A DNA stretch of 64,000 nt from Roseovarius nubinhibens ISM (GCF_000152625.1 NZ_CH724156.1:3092602-3156601), one strand, 5' to 3'. Positions 10,284-19,726 are shown, counted from the first letter of the stretch. The notes: generated by a model from the sequence alone, not told the origin. Numbers and translations: made by a program.

Positions 10284-11630
10284 TTGGATATTTCCTCTCT
10301 TCTCCCGCAATTTGGCAGCCTTCTGGAAATGATCGCGGCCTTTGTGGTGGCGCTTTCGGTGATCGTCGCGGTTCATGAATACGGCCATTACATCGTCGGG
10401 CGCTGGTGCGGGATCAAGGCGGATGTCTTCTCTCTCGGCTTTGGGCCGGTGCTGTTGTCCCGGGTCGACCGGCATGGCACGCGCTGGCAATTGGCGGCGC
10501 TGCCCTTTGGCGGCTATGTCAAGTTTCGCGGTGATGCCGATCCGGCGAGCGCGGGCAAGGACGGCGCGGCGATCTCTGAGCTTTCGCCGAGCGAGCTGCG
10601 CCAGACCATGCATGGCGCGCCGCTCTGGGCGCGGGCGGCGACGGTGCTTGCCGGTCCGGTGTTCAATTTCATCCTGTCGATCCTGATTTTCGGCGCGGTT
10701 CTCATGGTGCAGGGCAGGGTGGCCGAGCCGCTGACCATCAGTGCGCTGCCGCCGCTGCCCTATGAGGAGCTGACGCTTGAACCGGGCGATCAGGTGCTGG
10801 CGATCGACGGGCAAGAGCTGCCCGCCTTTTCCGAGCGCGAGGCGTTCCGCGATATGCTCGACGCGTTGCCGCATGAGCGGGTGCTGCCCTATGCGGTGCT
10901 GCGGGCGGGCGAAGAGACCATCGTGCGGGGGCCCTATCCGATCCCGCCGCGGGTGGCGCAGCTCTCGCCGAAATCGGCGGCCTATGAGATCGACATGGAA
11001 GTGGGCGACATGATCCTCGCGGTCAATGGACGCGAGATCGCGGCCTTTGACGAGATCAAGGAGATCGTCGAGGCCTCGGAAGGCGCGCCGCTGCAGCTCG
11101 AAGTGTGGCGCGAGGGTGAGATCCTTGAGTTTGTGCTGGCACCGCGCCGGGTGGACGAGCCGCAGCCGGATGGCGGGTTCAAGACCGAATGGCGGATCGG
11201 CATTGCCGGGGGCTATGCGTTTGAGCCGGCGACCGCGACGCTCGGGCCGGTGCAGGCCGCCGGGGCAGGGGTCACGGCGATGACCGGGGTGATCACCAAT
11301 TCGCTCTCGGGGCTCTATCACATGGTGACCGGCGCGATCAGCAGCTGCAACATGTCGGGGCCCATCGGCATTGCCCAGGTTTCGGGCGCGATGGCCAGTC
11401 AAGGGGTCGATAGCTTTATTTGGTTCATCGCGGTTCTGTCGACGGCGGTCGGGCTGCTCAATCTCTTCCCGATCCCCGTTCTCGATGGCGGGCATCTGAT
11501 GTTCTACGGCTATGAGGCGGTGCGGGGCAAACCGCCGAGCGACGGCGCGCTGCGGGTCTTCATGTCGATCGGGCTCACGCTGATTCTCGCGCTGATGGGC
11601 TTTGCGCTGTTGAACGACGTGCTGTGCTAA
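10284..11630 (+). CDS. rseP: RIP/site-2 metalloprotease RseP
   Basis: Intramembrane zinc metalloprotease that cleaves anti-sigma factors and remnant signal peptides. The 448 residues carry VHEYGHY (HExxH at 31-35) in the first transmembrane helix, two central PDZ-like domains, and a C-terminal PIPVLDGGHLMFY that supplies the third metal ligand. The start is a TTG at 10284, which gives the expected N-terminus before the first helix; no upstream ATG fits. It sits just before bamA, as in many proteobacteria. A 13-bp perfect inverted repeat begins 2 nt after its stop codon. Confidence 0.96.
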   Translation: MDISSLLPQFGSLLEMIAAFVVALSVIVAVHEYGHYIVGRWCGIKADVFSLGFGPVLLSRVDRHGTRWQLAALPFGGYVKFRGDADPASAGKDGAAISELSPSELRQTMHGAPLWARAATVLAGPVFNFILSILIFGAVLMVQGRVAEPLTISALPPLPYEELTLEPGDQVLAIDGQELPAFSEREAFRDMLDALPHERVLPYAVLRAGEETIVRGPYPIPPRVAQLSPKSAAYEIDMEVGDMILAVNGREIAAFDEIKEIVEASEGAPLQLEVWREGEILEFVLAPRRVDEPQPDGGFKTEWRIGIAGGYAFEPATATLGPVQAAGAGVTAMTGVITNSLSGLYHMVTGAISSCNMSGPIGIAQVSGAMASQGVDSFIWFIAVLSTAVGLLNLFPIPVLDGGHLMFYGYEAVRGKPPSDGALRVFMSIGLTLILALMGFALLNDVLC

Positions 11631-11632
11631 AA

Positions 11633-11668
11633 GATTTTGCAGGGAGGTAAAAATTTCCCTGCAAAATC
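11633..11668 (+). other. 13-bp perfect inverted repeat after rseP
   Basis: Left arm GATTTTGCAGGGA (11633-11645) and right arm TCCCTGCAAAATC (11656-11668) enclose a 10-nt loop. The hairpin would be very stable but lacks a following U-run on either strand. It may protect or process the rseP 3' end, attenuate read-through into bamA, or be an operator. Confidence 0.6.
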
Positions 11669-11770
11669 AAGGACAGTTTTAGGCATGGTCACAGAATGGC
11701 CATATTTGCCACGATTTTTCGCCACCTTGCGCCGATAGGGTCATCTCACCTGAATCTGTGGAGAGACCCA

Positions 11771-11896
11771 ATGCAGCACCTCGTCGGTGGATATCGTGGC
11801 CTGAGCCTGATTGTCGATCTGAACTGGGATCGGCTGTTCTATCTTGCGGCCGTTGGCGGGGCGCTTTTTGCCGCGGCTTTTGTCGCCTCTCTCTAA
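11771..11896 (+). CDS. 41-aa single-span membrane protein, function unknown
   Basis: Short gene between rseP and bamA. The product begins MQHLVGGYRGL and ends with a hydrophobic segment, FYLAAVGGALFAAAFVASL, forming one probable transmembrane helix. ATG at 11771 has GGAGAG 5 nt upstream, a good ribosome binding site. Same-strand placement between two envelope-biogenesis genes suggests a membrane role, but I recognise no named family. Hairpins flank it at 11633-11668 and 11921-11946. Confidence 0.72.
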   Translation: MQHLVGGYRGLSLIVDLNWDRLFYLAAVGGALFAAAFVASL

Positions 11897-11920
11897 GGTA
11901 TTTTCCCACAAAATATGAGG

Positions 11921-11946
11921 TTTTACCCCCACAGTTGGGGATAAAA
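11921..11946 (+). terminator. Putative hairpin/terminator after 41-aa gene
   Basis: TTTTACCCC, loop, GGGGATAAAA can pair as an A/T-extended GC stem with one bulged A. It lies 25 nt after the small gene. There is no long U-run, so termination is uncertain. bamA may therefore have its own promoter in 11950-12038. Confidence 0.4.
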
Positions 11947-12038
11947 TGCTGTCTGGACGCATCATATTGAATTGGCGTTTTGACAAGGTCTATGAGACCA
12001 GTTAGTGACATCTGATAAGTGGGGTGGCTGACTGGAAT

Positions 12039-14384
12039 ATGACTATGCTCGATGCAAACTGTATGTGCCCGAAACGCATTCTTCGCAACGCGCGAGCCGG
12101 ATTGCTTCCGCTGGTTTTATTTGTAGCTTTGTTTTCAGTATTTAGCGCCAGTGCAGCACGCCAGGCCGAGGCACAGAATTACCGCTTTACTTCTGTCGAT
12201 GTGGACGGGAACCAGCGGATCGAAACCGGCACCATTCTGACCTATGCGGGAATCGCCCGGGGCGAGACCATCAACGCCGGTCAGTTGAACCAAGCCTATC
12301 AGCGGATCGTGAGTTCCGGTCTCTTCGAGAGCGTGTCGCTCGAGCCGCGCGGCAATCTTCTCAAGATCACCGTGAAGGAATACCCGACGATCTCCAAGAT
12401 CGCCTTTGAGGGCAATCGCAAGCTCAAGGATGACGATCTCAGCGGCTTTATCGAAAGCAGCCCGCGTCAGGTGTTCAACCCCGAGAAGGCCGAGCGCGAC
12501 GCGCAGACCATCGTCGAAGCCTATGAGCAGAACGGCCGTCTGGCGGCCCGCGTCAAGCCGCGCATCATCCGTCGCAGTGACAACCGCGTCGATCTCGTGT
12601 TCGAGATTTTCGAAGGTGGCGCCATCGAGGTGCAGCGCATCGGCTTTGTCGGCAACCGCGCCTATTCCGACCGTCGTCTGCGCCGTGTGCTTGAAAGCAA
12701 GCAAGCGGGCCTTCTGCGGGCGCTGATTGCGCGCGACACATTCGTCGAAGATCGGCTCGAGTTCGACAAGCAGGTGCTTGCCGATTTCTATGCCGCCCGT
12801 GGCTTTGTCGATTTCCGGGTGACCGGCGTCAATGCCGAGCTGGCCCGCGAGCGCGACACCTATTTCGTGACCTTCAACATCGAAGAGGGGCAGCAATTCC
12901 GCTTTGGCGAGATCACCACGATCAGCGAGATCAACGGGGTTGATCCCGACATCTATCAAAACGTGCTCAAGATCCGCCCCGGCGTGATCTATTCGCCGAC
13001 CGCCGTGGAAAACTCGATTGCCCGGATGGAACGTCAGGGCGTGCGCGATGGGGTGGATTTCCTTCGCATCGAGCCGCGCATCACCCGCAATGACCGCGAT
13101 CTGACCCTCGATGTCGAATTTGCCATCGTCCGTGGCCCGCGTGTCTTTGTCGAGCGGATCGATATCGAAGGCAACACCACGACGCTCGACCGGGTGATCC
13201 GTCGCCAGTTCAAGACCGTCGAGGGCGACCCGTTCAATCCGCGTGAGATCCGTCAGGCGGCCGAACGCATCCGCGCGCTGGGCTATTTTGCCAATGCCGA
13301 TGTGAATGCCCGCGAAGGCTCGCGCCCCGATCAGGTGGTCGTCGATGTGGATGTGGAAGAGCAGCCCACCGGCACGCTGAGCTTTGGCGCCTCCTATTCG
13401 ACCAGCAGCGGGTTTGGTGTCTCGGTCGGCCTGCGCGAGCGCAACTTTCTCGGTCGTGGCCAGACGGTGGCAGCGAGCGTCTCTGTCGGCGCGGATACGG
13501 TCAACTATAATCTCGACTTCTCCGAGCCTGCCTTCCTGGGTCGTGATGTGGAATTTGGCGTGGGCTTCTCCTATCTCGAAACGGATAGCGACAATGCGCT
13601 CTATGACACCAATATCGGCACGTTCCGGCCGCGGCTGAGCTTTCCTGTGAGCGAAAACGGCCGCTTTACCGTGCTCTATTCGGCGCGCTATTCCGAAATG
13701 GATAACTATACCGGCACCTCCGGTATTCTCGCCCGGGAGAGCGCAGAGAGCGGCAGCTTTGCCAGCGGCTTTGGCTATAATTACACCTATGACACCCGCC
13801 GCTCGGGGCTCAATCCGAACGCCGGCGTGCTACTGTCCTTTGGGCAGGATTTCTACGGGGTCGGTGGCGATCTGGATTACATCCACACCAGCGCGCGGGT
13901 TGTCGCCCAAACACGGGTCTTCCACGAGGAAGTGACCTTGCGGGCGACGCTTGAAGGCGGGGCGCTGACCTTCGGCAGCGGGTCGAACAGCCGCGCGGTG
14001 GATCGGTTCAGCGGTCAGATCATCCGGGGTTTTGAAAGCAACGGGATCGGGCCTGCGGAAACCAATGGCACGACCACGGAACAGCTTGGCGGCAACTACT
14101 ATGCCGCGCTCAAGCTCGATGCGGAATTCCCACTCGGCTTGCCTGACGAGTATGGTCTCACTGGCGGCGCTTTCTATGACATCGGCGCGATCTGGGATGT
14201 GAATACCGCAGGGGCCACCGGCACCTTGTCGTCGACCGGCTTTGAGGATCGCCATTCCATCGGCCTCTCGCTGATCTGGCGGTCGCCCTTTGGTCCGCTG
14301 CGCTTCAACTGGTCAACACCGTTGAAGAAAGAGCCGACAGACAAAACCCAGAACTTTGACATTTCGATCGCCACGGAATTCTGA
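12039..14384 (+). CDS. bamA: Outer membrane protein assembly factor BamA
   Basis: Omp85 protein that folds and inserts beta-barrels into the outer membrane. The signal peptide ends around SASAARQAEA-QNYRF. POTRA repeats cover about residues 45-420, and the C-terminal 16-strand barrel ends in the expected aromatic residue (IATEF). The 'RGFESNGIGP' segment corresponds to the conserved VRGY/RGF loop 6 motif. Length is normal (781 aa from this start). Start is uncertain: GTG at 12024 and ATGs at 12039, 12045 and 12063 are all in frame before the signal peptide. I chose 12039, which has GGGGTGG upstream. An ompH/skp-type chaperone gene follows at once. Confidence 0.95.
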   Translation: MTMLDANCMCPKRILRNARAGLLPLVLFVALFSVFSASAARQAEAQNYRFTSVDVDGNQRIETGTILTYAGIARGETINAGQLNQAYQRIVSSGLFESVSLEPRGNLLKITVKEYPTISKIAFEGNRKLKDDDLSGFIESSPRQVFNPEKAERDAQTIVEAYEQNGRLAARVKPRIIRRSDNRVDLVFEIFEGGAIEVQRIGFVGNRAYSDRRLRRVLESKQAGLLRALIARDTFVEDRLEFDKQVLADFYAARGFVDFRVTGVNAELARERDTYFVTFNIEEGQQFRFGEITTISEINGVDPDIYQNVLKIRPGVIYSPTAVENSIARMERQGVRDGVDFLRIEPRITRNDRDLTLDVEFAIVRGPRVFVERIDIEGNTTTLDRVIRRQFKTVEGDPFNPREIRQAAERIRALGYFANADVNAREGSRPDQVVVDVDVEEQPTGTLSFGASYSTSSGFGVSVGLRERNFLGRGQTVAASVSVGADTVNYNLDFSEPAFLGRDVEFGVGFSYLETDSDNALYDTNIGTFRPRLSFPVSENGRFTVLYSARYSEMDNYTGTSGILARESAESGSFASGFGYNYTYDTRRSGLNPNAGVLLSFGQDFYGVGGDLDYIHTSARVVAQTRVFHEEVTLRATLEGGALTFGSGSNSRAVDRFSGQIIRGFESNGIGPAETNGTTTEQLGGNYYAALKLDAEFPLGLPDEYGLTGGAFYDIGAIWDVNTAGATGTLSSTGFEDRHSIGLSLIWRSPFGPLRFNWSTPLKKEPTDKTQNFDISIATEF

Positions 14385-14386
14385 TC

Positions 14387-15049
14387 ATGCCGGGGGCGGC
14401 ACGGTTTGCAGCCCTGGGTTTGGCGCTCGGCTTGCTGGCAGCGGGGATGGCCCCCGCGCCAACCCAGGCCCAAGCGCCGGCCAGTGATCCTGCACAGGCG
14501 GGCGACCGGCAACCTGACCCCATACGTATCCTCGTGCTCGACACCGAGCGGCTCTTTGTCGACTCGGCGCCGGGGCGGGCCTTTCTCGAACGCTACAACA
14601 CCGAGCGCGAGGCGCTGATTGCCAGCAATCGCACGGTCGAGGAAGAGCTGCGTCAGGAAGAGCAGGAGCTGACCCAGAAGCGGCTGCAGCTCTCGCCCGA
14701 GGCGTTTCGCAAGCTGGCGGATGCCTTTGACGAGAAGGTCCGCGAGATCAGGGAACAGAGCGAGCAGGCCTCGCGCGATCTTGAGCGGCGCCGCGATCAA
14801 GCGCCGTTTCTGCTGTTGCGACAGGCCGAGACGGTTCTTTTCGAGATCATGCGCGACACCGGCGGTGCGGTGATCCTCGATGCGCGGCAGGTGCTGGTGC
14901 GCTCGGATGCGGTGGACATCACCGAACTGGCCATTGCGCGTGTGAACGAGGCGATGGAGAGCCAGGCGGTCGATGACGGGCAGGCGCAGGAGCTGCCTGA
15001 GGCCGGCGGTGAGGACACGCAAGACACAGGCCAGCAACCGGCGGAGTGA
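14387..15049 (+). CDS. OmpH/Skp-family periplasmic chaperone
   Basis: A 220-residue exported protein. After a signal peptide (about 1-29, cleavage near TQA-QAPA) and a short linker, residues 45-190 match the OmpH/Skp pattern: ILVLDTERLFVDSAPGRAFL, then a charged coiled-coil (RTVEEELRQEEQELTQKR and following helices). It ends in an acidic/Gln-rich tail. Skp-like chaperones hold unfolded outer-membrane proteins for BamA, which fits its place 2 nt after bamA and before fabZ-lpxA. The linker and tail are longer than in E. coli Skp. Confidence 0.9.
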   Translation: MPGAARFAALGLALGLLAAGMAPAPTQAQAPASDPAQAGDRQPDPIRILVLDTERLFVDSAPGRAFLERYNTEREALIASNRTVEEELRQEEQELTQKRLQLSPEAFRKLADAFDEKVREIREQSEQASRDLERRRDQAPFLLLRQAETVLFEIMRDTGGAVILDARQVLVRSDAVDITELAIARVNEAMESQAVDDGQAQELPEAGGEDTQDTGQQPAE

Positions 15050-15178
15050 GGCGCGCGCCGCCTGCCATCGCTTGCCCAAAGCCGGGCCAGTTGCTAAAGC
15101 CGAGGGAACGTGATCGGTGGCCCCAAAGAGAGCCGCCGCAGAATATCAGGGCCATGCTGGCCCGGAATAGGAGCATGG

Positions 15179-15649
15179 ATGACTGACGCCCTGAAGACCG
15201 CCGATATCCAGATGATCAAGCGGCTTATCCCGCATCGCTACCCGTTTCTTCTCGTCGATAAGGTGGTCGATATCGACGGCTATAAATCGGCCCGTGGCAT
15301 CAAGAATGTCACCATGAACGAGCCGCATTTTCAGGGCCATTTCCCCGACAAGCCGATCATGCCCGGCGTGACCATCGTCGAGGCCATGGCGCAGACTGCG
15401 GCCGTCATGGTGGGCACGGCGCTCGATATGGCGGACAAGAACCTGCTGGTCTACTTCATGGCCATCGACAAATGCAAATTCCGCCGCATGGTGGTGCCGG
15501 GCGATGTGCTCGAGATGAATGTCGAGACCATGCGCGGCAAGCCCGGTGGCAAGGTCTGGAAATTCACCGGCGTGGCCACGGTCGAGGGGGAGATGGCCTG
15601 TGAGGTCGAATTCACCGCGATGATGGATCTCGACGGCGCCGGAGCCTGA
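15179..15649 (+). CDS. fabZ: 3-hydroxyacyl-ACP dehydratase FabZ
   Basis: Hot-dog-fold dehydratase of fatty acid elongation; it also balances the 3-hydroxyacyl-ACP pool used by LpxA. The 156 residues contain [14 protein letters not shown] and the catalytic [20 protein letters not shown] (His and Glu). ATG at 15179 has AGGAG with 5-nt spacing, which rules out the upstream in-frame ATG at 15110. The fabZ-lpxA-lpxI-lpxB order is the classical lipid A cluster. Confidence 0.97.
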   Translation: MTDALKTADIQMIKRLIPHRYPFLLVDKVVDIDGYKSARGIKNVTMNEPHFQGHFPDKPIMPGVTIVEAMAQTAAVMVGTALDMADKNLLVYFMAIDKCKFRRMVVPGDVLEMNVETMRGKPGGKVWKFTGVATVEGEMACEVEFTAMMDLDGAGA

Positions 15650-15651
15650 AC

Positions 15652-16446
15652 ATGAGCGAGACGCAGATACATCCGAGCGCGATCGTCGAGCCCGGGGCCG
15701 AGATTGGCGCGGGCGTGGTGATCGGTCCGTTTTGCCATATCGGGCCCGAGGTCCGGATCGGTGCGGGCAGCGTGATCAAGAGCCATGTGGTGATCACCGG
15801 TGACACGCGGATCGGCGAGGACTGCACGATTTTCTCTTTCGCCTGTATCGGCGAGATCCCGCAGGATCTTAAATTCGCGGGCGAAAAGACCCGGCTCGAG
15901 ATCGGCGACCGCAATCGCATTCGCGAGCATGTGACCATCAATCCCGGCACCGAGGGCGGTGGCGGCGTGACCCGGATCGGCGACGATTGCCTCTTCATGG
16001 CGGGCTGTCACGTGGCGCATGACGTGATCATGGGCAACCGGGTGATCGTGGTGAACAACGCGGCGCTTGCAGGCCATTGCATCGTCGAGGATGACGTGAT
16101 CATCGGCGGTCTCTCGGGCGTGCATCAATTCGTGCGCATTGGCCAAGGCGCGATCATCGGCGCGGTGACCATGGTGACCAATGATGTGATCCCCTACGGG
16201 CTCGTGCAGGCGCCGCGCGGCGTGCTTGATGGGCTGAACCTGGTGGGGCTCAAACGGCGCGGTGTGGCGCGGGCGGATATCACGGCGCTGCGCGCGGCGT
16301 TTCAGATGCTGGCGCAGGGCGAAGGCGCGTTTCAGGATCGGGCCCGGCGGCTTGGCGAGGAAACCGACAGCGACTATGTCCGCCAGATCGTTGATTTCGT
16401 GACCGGCACCAGCGACCGGTCCTTCCTCACCCCCGGAACCGACTGA
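15652..16446 (+). CDS. lpxA: UDP-N-acetylglucosamine O-acyltransferase LpxA
   Basis: First step of lipid A synthesis: transfers a 3-hydroxyacyl chain from ACP to UDP-GlcNAc. The 264 residues form a left-handed beta-helix of hexapeptide repeats at the N-terminus (IHPSAIVEPGAEIGAGVVIG), the catalytic-His region AGCHVAHDVIMGNRVIV and a C-terminal helical domain. It starts 2 nt after fabZ and ends 1 nt before lpxI. Confidence 0.98.
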   Translation: MSETQIHPSAIVEPGAEIGAGVVIGPFCHIGPEVRIGAGSVIKSHVVITGDTRIGEDCTIFSFACIGEIPQDLKFAGEKTRLEIGDRNRIREHVTINPGTEGGGGVTRIGDDCLFMAGCHVAHDVIMGNRVIVVNNAALAGHCIVEDDVIIGGLSGVHQFVRIGQGAIIGAVTMVTNDVIPYGLVQAPRGVLDGLNLVGLKRRGVARADITALRAAFQMLAQGEGAFQDRARRLGEETDSDYVRQIVDFVTGTSDRSFLTPGTD

Positions 16447-16447
16447 G

Positions 16448-17248
16448 ATGAGCCGCGATCTGGCAATTCTGGCCTGTGGCGGAGCCTTGCCCGTGCGGCT
16501 CGCCGAGGCCCATCCCGAAGCGCATATCTACACGCTCAAGGGCGTGCCGAGTGCGGTGAAGGGTGAGGCGCATCAGCTTGAAAAGATTGGCAGTCTCTTT
16601 GATGCGATGAAATCGGCGGGGGTCACGCGGATGGTCTTTGCCGGTCATCTGGCGCGGCCCGCGATCAACCCGGCGGAATGTGATGCGCAGATGCTGAGCA
16701 TCGCGCCGCGGATCATGCAGGCGCTGCCCAAGGGCGATGACGCGCTCCTGCGCGAAGTCATTGCGATCTTTGAAGAACAGGGCTTTGCCGTGGTGGGCGC
16801 GCATGAGTTGTTGCCCGAGCTGGTGGTCGAAAGCGGGCTTGCCCTCGGACCAGCGCCGAGCAAGGCGGAAGAGGCCGATGTGGCGCGGGCCATCGAGATC
16901 CTGAGCCATATGTCGCCGCTCGATATCGGGCAGGGCTGTGTGGTGGCGGGCGGTCAGTGCCTGGGCATCGAGACGGTGCAGGGCACGGATGCGATGCTGG
17001 GCTTTGTGGCGGGCACGCCAGAGGCGCTGCGGCGCGGGCAGAAGGGGGTCTATGTGAAGGCCCCGAAACGCGGGCAGGATCTGCGCGTGGATATGCCGGC
17101 GATTGGCGCGAACACGGTCGAGGCGGTGGCCAAGGCGGGGCTTGCAGGCCTCGTGGTGGCAGCGGATCAGGTGATGATGATCGACCGCAAGACCACACTG
17201 GAAGCCTTGGAAAAGACAGGGGTTTTCCTTGTCGCGCGGGCGCTGTGA
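16448..17248 (+). CDS. lpxI: UDP-2,3-diacylglucosamine pyrophosphatase LpxI
   Basis: Hydrolyses UDP-2,3-diacylglucosamine to lipid X and UMP, the step done by LpxH in E. coli. The 266-residue protein has the LpxI (DUF1009) architecture: N-terminal LAILACGGALPVRLAE, GHLARPAIN, and C-terminal GQCLGIETVQGTDAML with VYVKAPKRGQDLRVDMPAIG. Its place between lpxA and lpxB fits the Caulobacter/Rhodobacter arrangement. The stop overlaps the lpxB GTG start by 4 nt. Confidence 0.95.
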   Translation: MSRDLAILACGGALPVRLAEAHPEAHIYTLKGVPSAVKGEAHQLEKIGSLFDAMKSAGVTRMVFAGHLARPAINPAECDAQMLSIAPRIMQALPKGDDALLREVIAIFEEQGFAVVGAHELLPELVVESGLALGPAPSKAEEADVARAIEILSHMSPLDIGQGCVVAGGQCLGIETVQGTDAMLGFVAGTPEALRRGQKGVYVKAPKRGQDLRVDMPAIGANTVEAVAKAGLAGLVVAADQVMMIDRKTTLEALEKTGVFLVARAL

Positions 17249-18408
17249 CACGGGTTTTCCTGATCGCTGGTGAAGCCTCGGGGGATCGGCTTGGCGCGGC
17301 GCTGATGGCCGGGTTGAAAGAGCTGGGTGTCTCTGAGTTCACCGGCGTCGGCGGGCCGTTGATGCAGGCCGAGGGCATGGCGAGCCTCTTTGATATGAGC
17401 GAGCTCAGCGTCATGGGGATCGTCGAGATCCTGCCGAAATACGCCCATCTCAAGCGCCGTATCCGCGAGACGGCGCAGGCCATTCTGGACAGCAAACCCG
17501 ATGTGGTGATCTCGATCGACAGCCCGGATTTCTGTTTGCGTGTGGCGAAGATCGTCAAGGAAAACAGCGACATACGGACCGTTCATTATGTAGCGCCTTC
17601 GGTCTGGGCCTGGCGGCCCAAGCGGGCGGTCAAGATGGCGAAGGTCATTGATCAGGTGCTGACGCTGCTGCCCTTTGAGCCGCCCCTGATGGAGGCCGTT
17701 GGGATGCGAGCGGATTTCGTCGGCCATCCGGTGGTGAGCGAGCCGCAGGCGAGCGATGCGGAAATCCTTGATTTCCGGGCACGGCATGGGCTGGGCGAGG
17801 ATCCGGTGATGCTCGTCCTGCCGGGGTCGCGGCGTGGTGAGGTGAGCCGTCTGGCGCCGATTTTCGGTGCGGCGCTGGCTCCGGTTCTGCAAGACCATCC
17901 CAAGATGCGGCTGGTGGTGCCGACCACGGCCCATGTCGCCCCGGCGCTGCGCGAGGCGGTCAAGGATTGGCCGCAGGCGCCGCTCATCCTTGATCCGATC
18001 GACATGAAGATCGACCTCTACAGGGCTGATAAACGGGCAGCTTTTGGCGCGGCAACTGGCGCGCTGGCGGCCTCGGGGACGGTGTCGCTCGAGCTTGCGG
18101 CGGCCAATACGCCGATGGTCATCGCCTATGATGTGAACTGGATCAGCCGTCAGATCATCGCGGCGCTGTTGCGGATTGATACGCTCACCCTTGTCAATCT
18201 GGTGAGCGAGACGCGGGACATTCCCGAGTGCAACGGCAAGCAGTGTAATCCCGCGGAAATTGCCCCGGCGCTGCGCGAGATGCTGGCCCATCCCGAGCGG
18301 CAATATGAGGCGATGCGGATCACCATGGAGCGGCTCGGACGCGGTGGCGAGGCCCCCGGTCTGCGGGCGGCGCGGGCGGTGATGGACGGGCTGGAGACGG
18401 CTCAGTAG
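17245..18408 (+). CDS. lpxB: Lipid-A-disaccharide synthase
   Basis: GT19 glycosyltransferase joining lipid X and UDP-diacylglucosamine into the beta-1,6 disaccharide. Starts at GTG 17245, overlapping the lpxI stop (GTGA), and gives 387 residues with the exact family N-terminus VFLIAGEASGDRLGAALM. Other family segments are HYVAPSVWAWRPKR, LVLPGSRRGEV and ASGTVSLELAAANTPMV. An in-frame extension upstream to 16957 overlaps lpxI and is not real. It is the last gene of the envelope operon. Confidence 0.97.
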   Translation: MTRVFLIAGEASGDRLGAALMAGLKELGVSEFTGVGGPLMQAEGMASLFDMSELSVMGIVEILPKYAHLKRRIRETAQAILDSKPDVVISIDSPDFCLRVAKIVKENSDIRTVHYVAPSVWAWRPKRAVKMAKVIDQVLTLLPFEPPLMEAVGMRADFVGHPVVSEPQASDAEILDFRARHGLGEDPVMLVLPGSRRGEVSRLAPIFGAALAPVLQDHPKMRLVVPTTAHVAPALREAVKDWPQAPLILDPIDMKIDLYRADKRAAFGAATGALAASGTVSLELAAANTPMVIAYDVNWISRQIIAALLRIDTLTLVNLVSETRDIPECNGKQCNPAEIAPALREMLAHPERQYEAMRITMERLGRGGEAPGLRAARAVMDGLETAQ

Positions 18409-18444
18409 TCCCCGAAACACGCCTGAAAACGCCATGTCGGTAAG

Positions 18445-18462
18445 ACGTCGGTATTGCGTCGG
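18445..18462 (+). repeat. Dispersed repeat core, copy A
   Basis: ACGTCGGTATTGCGTCGG in the lpxB-mnmA gap. It contains two CGTCGG units and is preceded by a third related unit (ATGTCGGTA, 18434-18442). Downstream it shares GCGACAGTG and GCAAAAT with copy B at 45146-45163, so the repeat element may span about 55 bp. Confidence 0.6.
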
Positions 18463-18520
18463 CAACGCGACAGTGGGCGTTTTGGGCAAAATCCCCCGGA
18501 GAAATTGAGGTAAATCCAAC

Positions 18521-18551
18521 GGAAAAACCCGCCGCGCGCGGCGACGGGTTT
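18521..18551 (-). terminator. Rho-independent terminator of mnmA
   Basis: On the minus strand AAACCCG, a GC-rich loop that can itself fold, and CGGGTTT are followed by a T-run (GGGTTTTTCC). It lies about 33 nt past the mnmA stop codon, between convergent mnmA and lpxB. Confidence 0.75.
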
Positions 18552-18583
18552 GTGCAGGAAATCGTGAGAAAGGCGAGCGCCGC

Positions 18584-19726
18584 TCAGCCTTCGCCGCGCC
18601 AGATCCAGCCGCCGCCGAGGATGCGGCTGCCTTCGGTCTCGTAGAAGACGCAGGCCTGACCCGGCGAGATGCCGTCTTCGGGGCTCAGCAATTCGACCTC
18701 GGCCGTGGTCGGCGACAGCGGGCGAATGACCGCCTCGCGCGGCGGGCGGGTCGAGCGGACCTTGACCGAGACCTGCCATTCGGCGCGGCTGTCGAAGGGT
18801 TCGTCGCCGAGCCAGTTGATTTCGCGCACCGGCACGTTGCGGGTCGAGAGCATCTCTTTCGGGCCGACGACCACATGTTTCTTGTCGACGTCGAGTTTCA
18901 CCACATAGAGCGGATCGCTCAGCCCGCCGATGCCGAGACCGCGGCGCTGACCGATGGTGTAATGGATCACGCCATTATGCGTGCCGAGCACCCGGCCATC
19001 GGCATGGACGATCTCGCCGGGTTCGGCCGCGCCGGGGCGCAGTTTCTCGATTACCGCGGCGTAATTGCCATTGGGCACGAAACAGATGTCCTGGCTGTCG
19101 GGCTTGTCCGCGACGCTCAGCCCGTATTTCGCCGCCAGCTCGCGGGTGGCATCCTTGGAGGGCAGGTGGCCCAGCGGGAAGCGCAGAAACTCGAGCTGCT
19201 CCGGGGTGGTGGAGAAGAGGAAATAGCTCTGATCGCGGTTGGCATCGGTGGCGCAATGCAGCTCGGGGCCGTTTTGGCCCTGCTTGCGCTGGATATAGTG
19301 ACCGGTGGCCATGCAATCGGCGTCGAGATCGCGGGCGGTTTGCAGCAGGTCCTTGAACTTCACCCGCTCGTTGCACCGGATGCAGGGCACCGGGGTGGCG
19401 CCCGCGAGATAGCTGTCGGCGAACTCGTCGATCACCGCGTCCTGGAAGATGTTCTCGTAATCGAGCACGTAATGGGGAAAGCCCATTTCCTCGGCGACGC
19501 GGCGGGCATCATGGATGTCGATCCCGGCGCAGCAGGCGCCTTTTTTGGCCAGCGCCGCGCCATGATCGTAGAGCTGCAACGTCACGCCCACCACATCATA
19601 GCCCTCTTCGGCGAGCTGCGCCGCGACGACGGAACTGTCGACGCCGCCGGACATGGCCACGACGACGCGGGTTTCCGAGGGCGGCTTGGGCAGGCCGAGC
19701 GAGTTTAGCGGGTGATCGAGGGGCAT
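18584..19726 (-). CDS. mnmA: tRNA-specific 2-thiouridylase MnmA
   Basis: ATP-dependent thiolase installing s2U34 in tRNA-Lys/Glu/Gln. The 380 residues show the PP-loop [19 protein letters not shown], the catalytic-Cys region [22 protein letters not shown] and [11 protein letters not shown] with the second catalytic Cys. ATG at 19726 leaves a short family-typical N-terminal extension before the PP-loop. Divergent from sciP; a terminator lies at its 3' side. Confidence 0.97.
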   Translation of the reverse strand: MPLDHPLNSLGLPKPPSETRVVVAMSGGVDSSVVAAQLAEEGYDVVGVTLQLYDHGAALAKKGACCAGIDIHDARRVAEEMGFPHYVLDYENIFQDAVIDEFADSYLAGATPVPCIRCNERVKFKDLLQTARDLDADCMATGHYIQRKQGQNGPELHCATDANRDQSYFLFSTTPEQLEFLRFPLGHLPSKDATRELAAKYGLSVADKPDSQDICFVPNGNYAAVIEKLRPGAAEPGEIVHADGRVLGTHNGVIHYTIGQRRGLGIGGLSDPLYVVKLDVDKKHVVVGPKEMLSTRNVPVREINWLGDEPFDSRAEWQVSVKVRSTRPPREAVIRPLSPTTAEVELLSPEDGISPGQACVFYETEGSRILGGGWIWRGEG

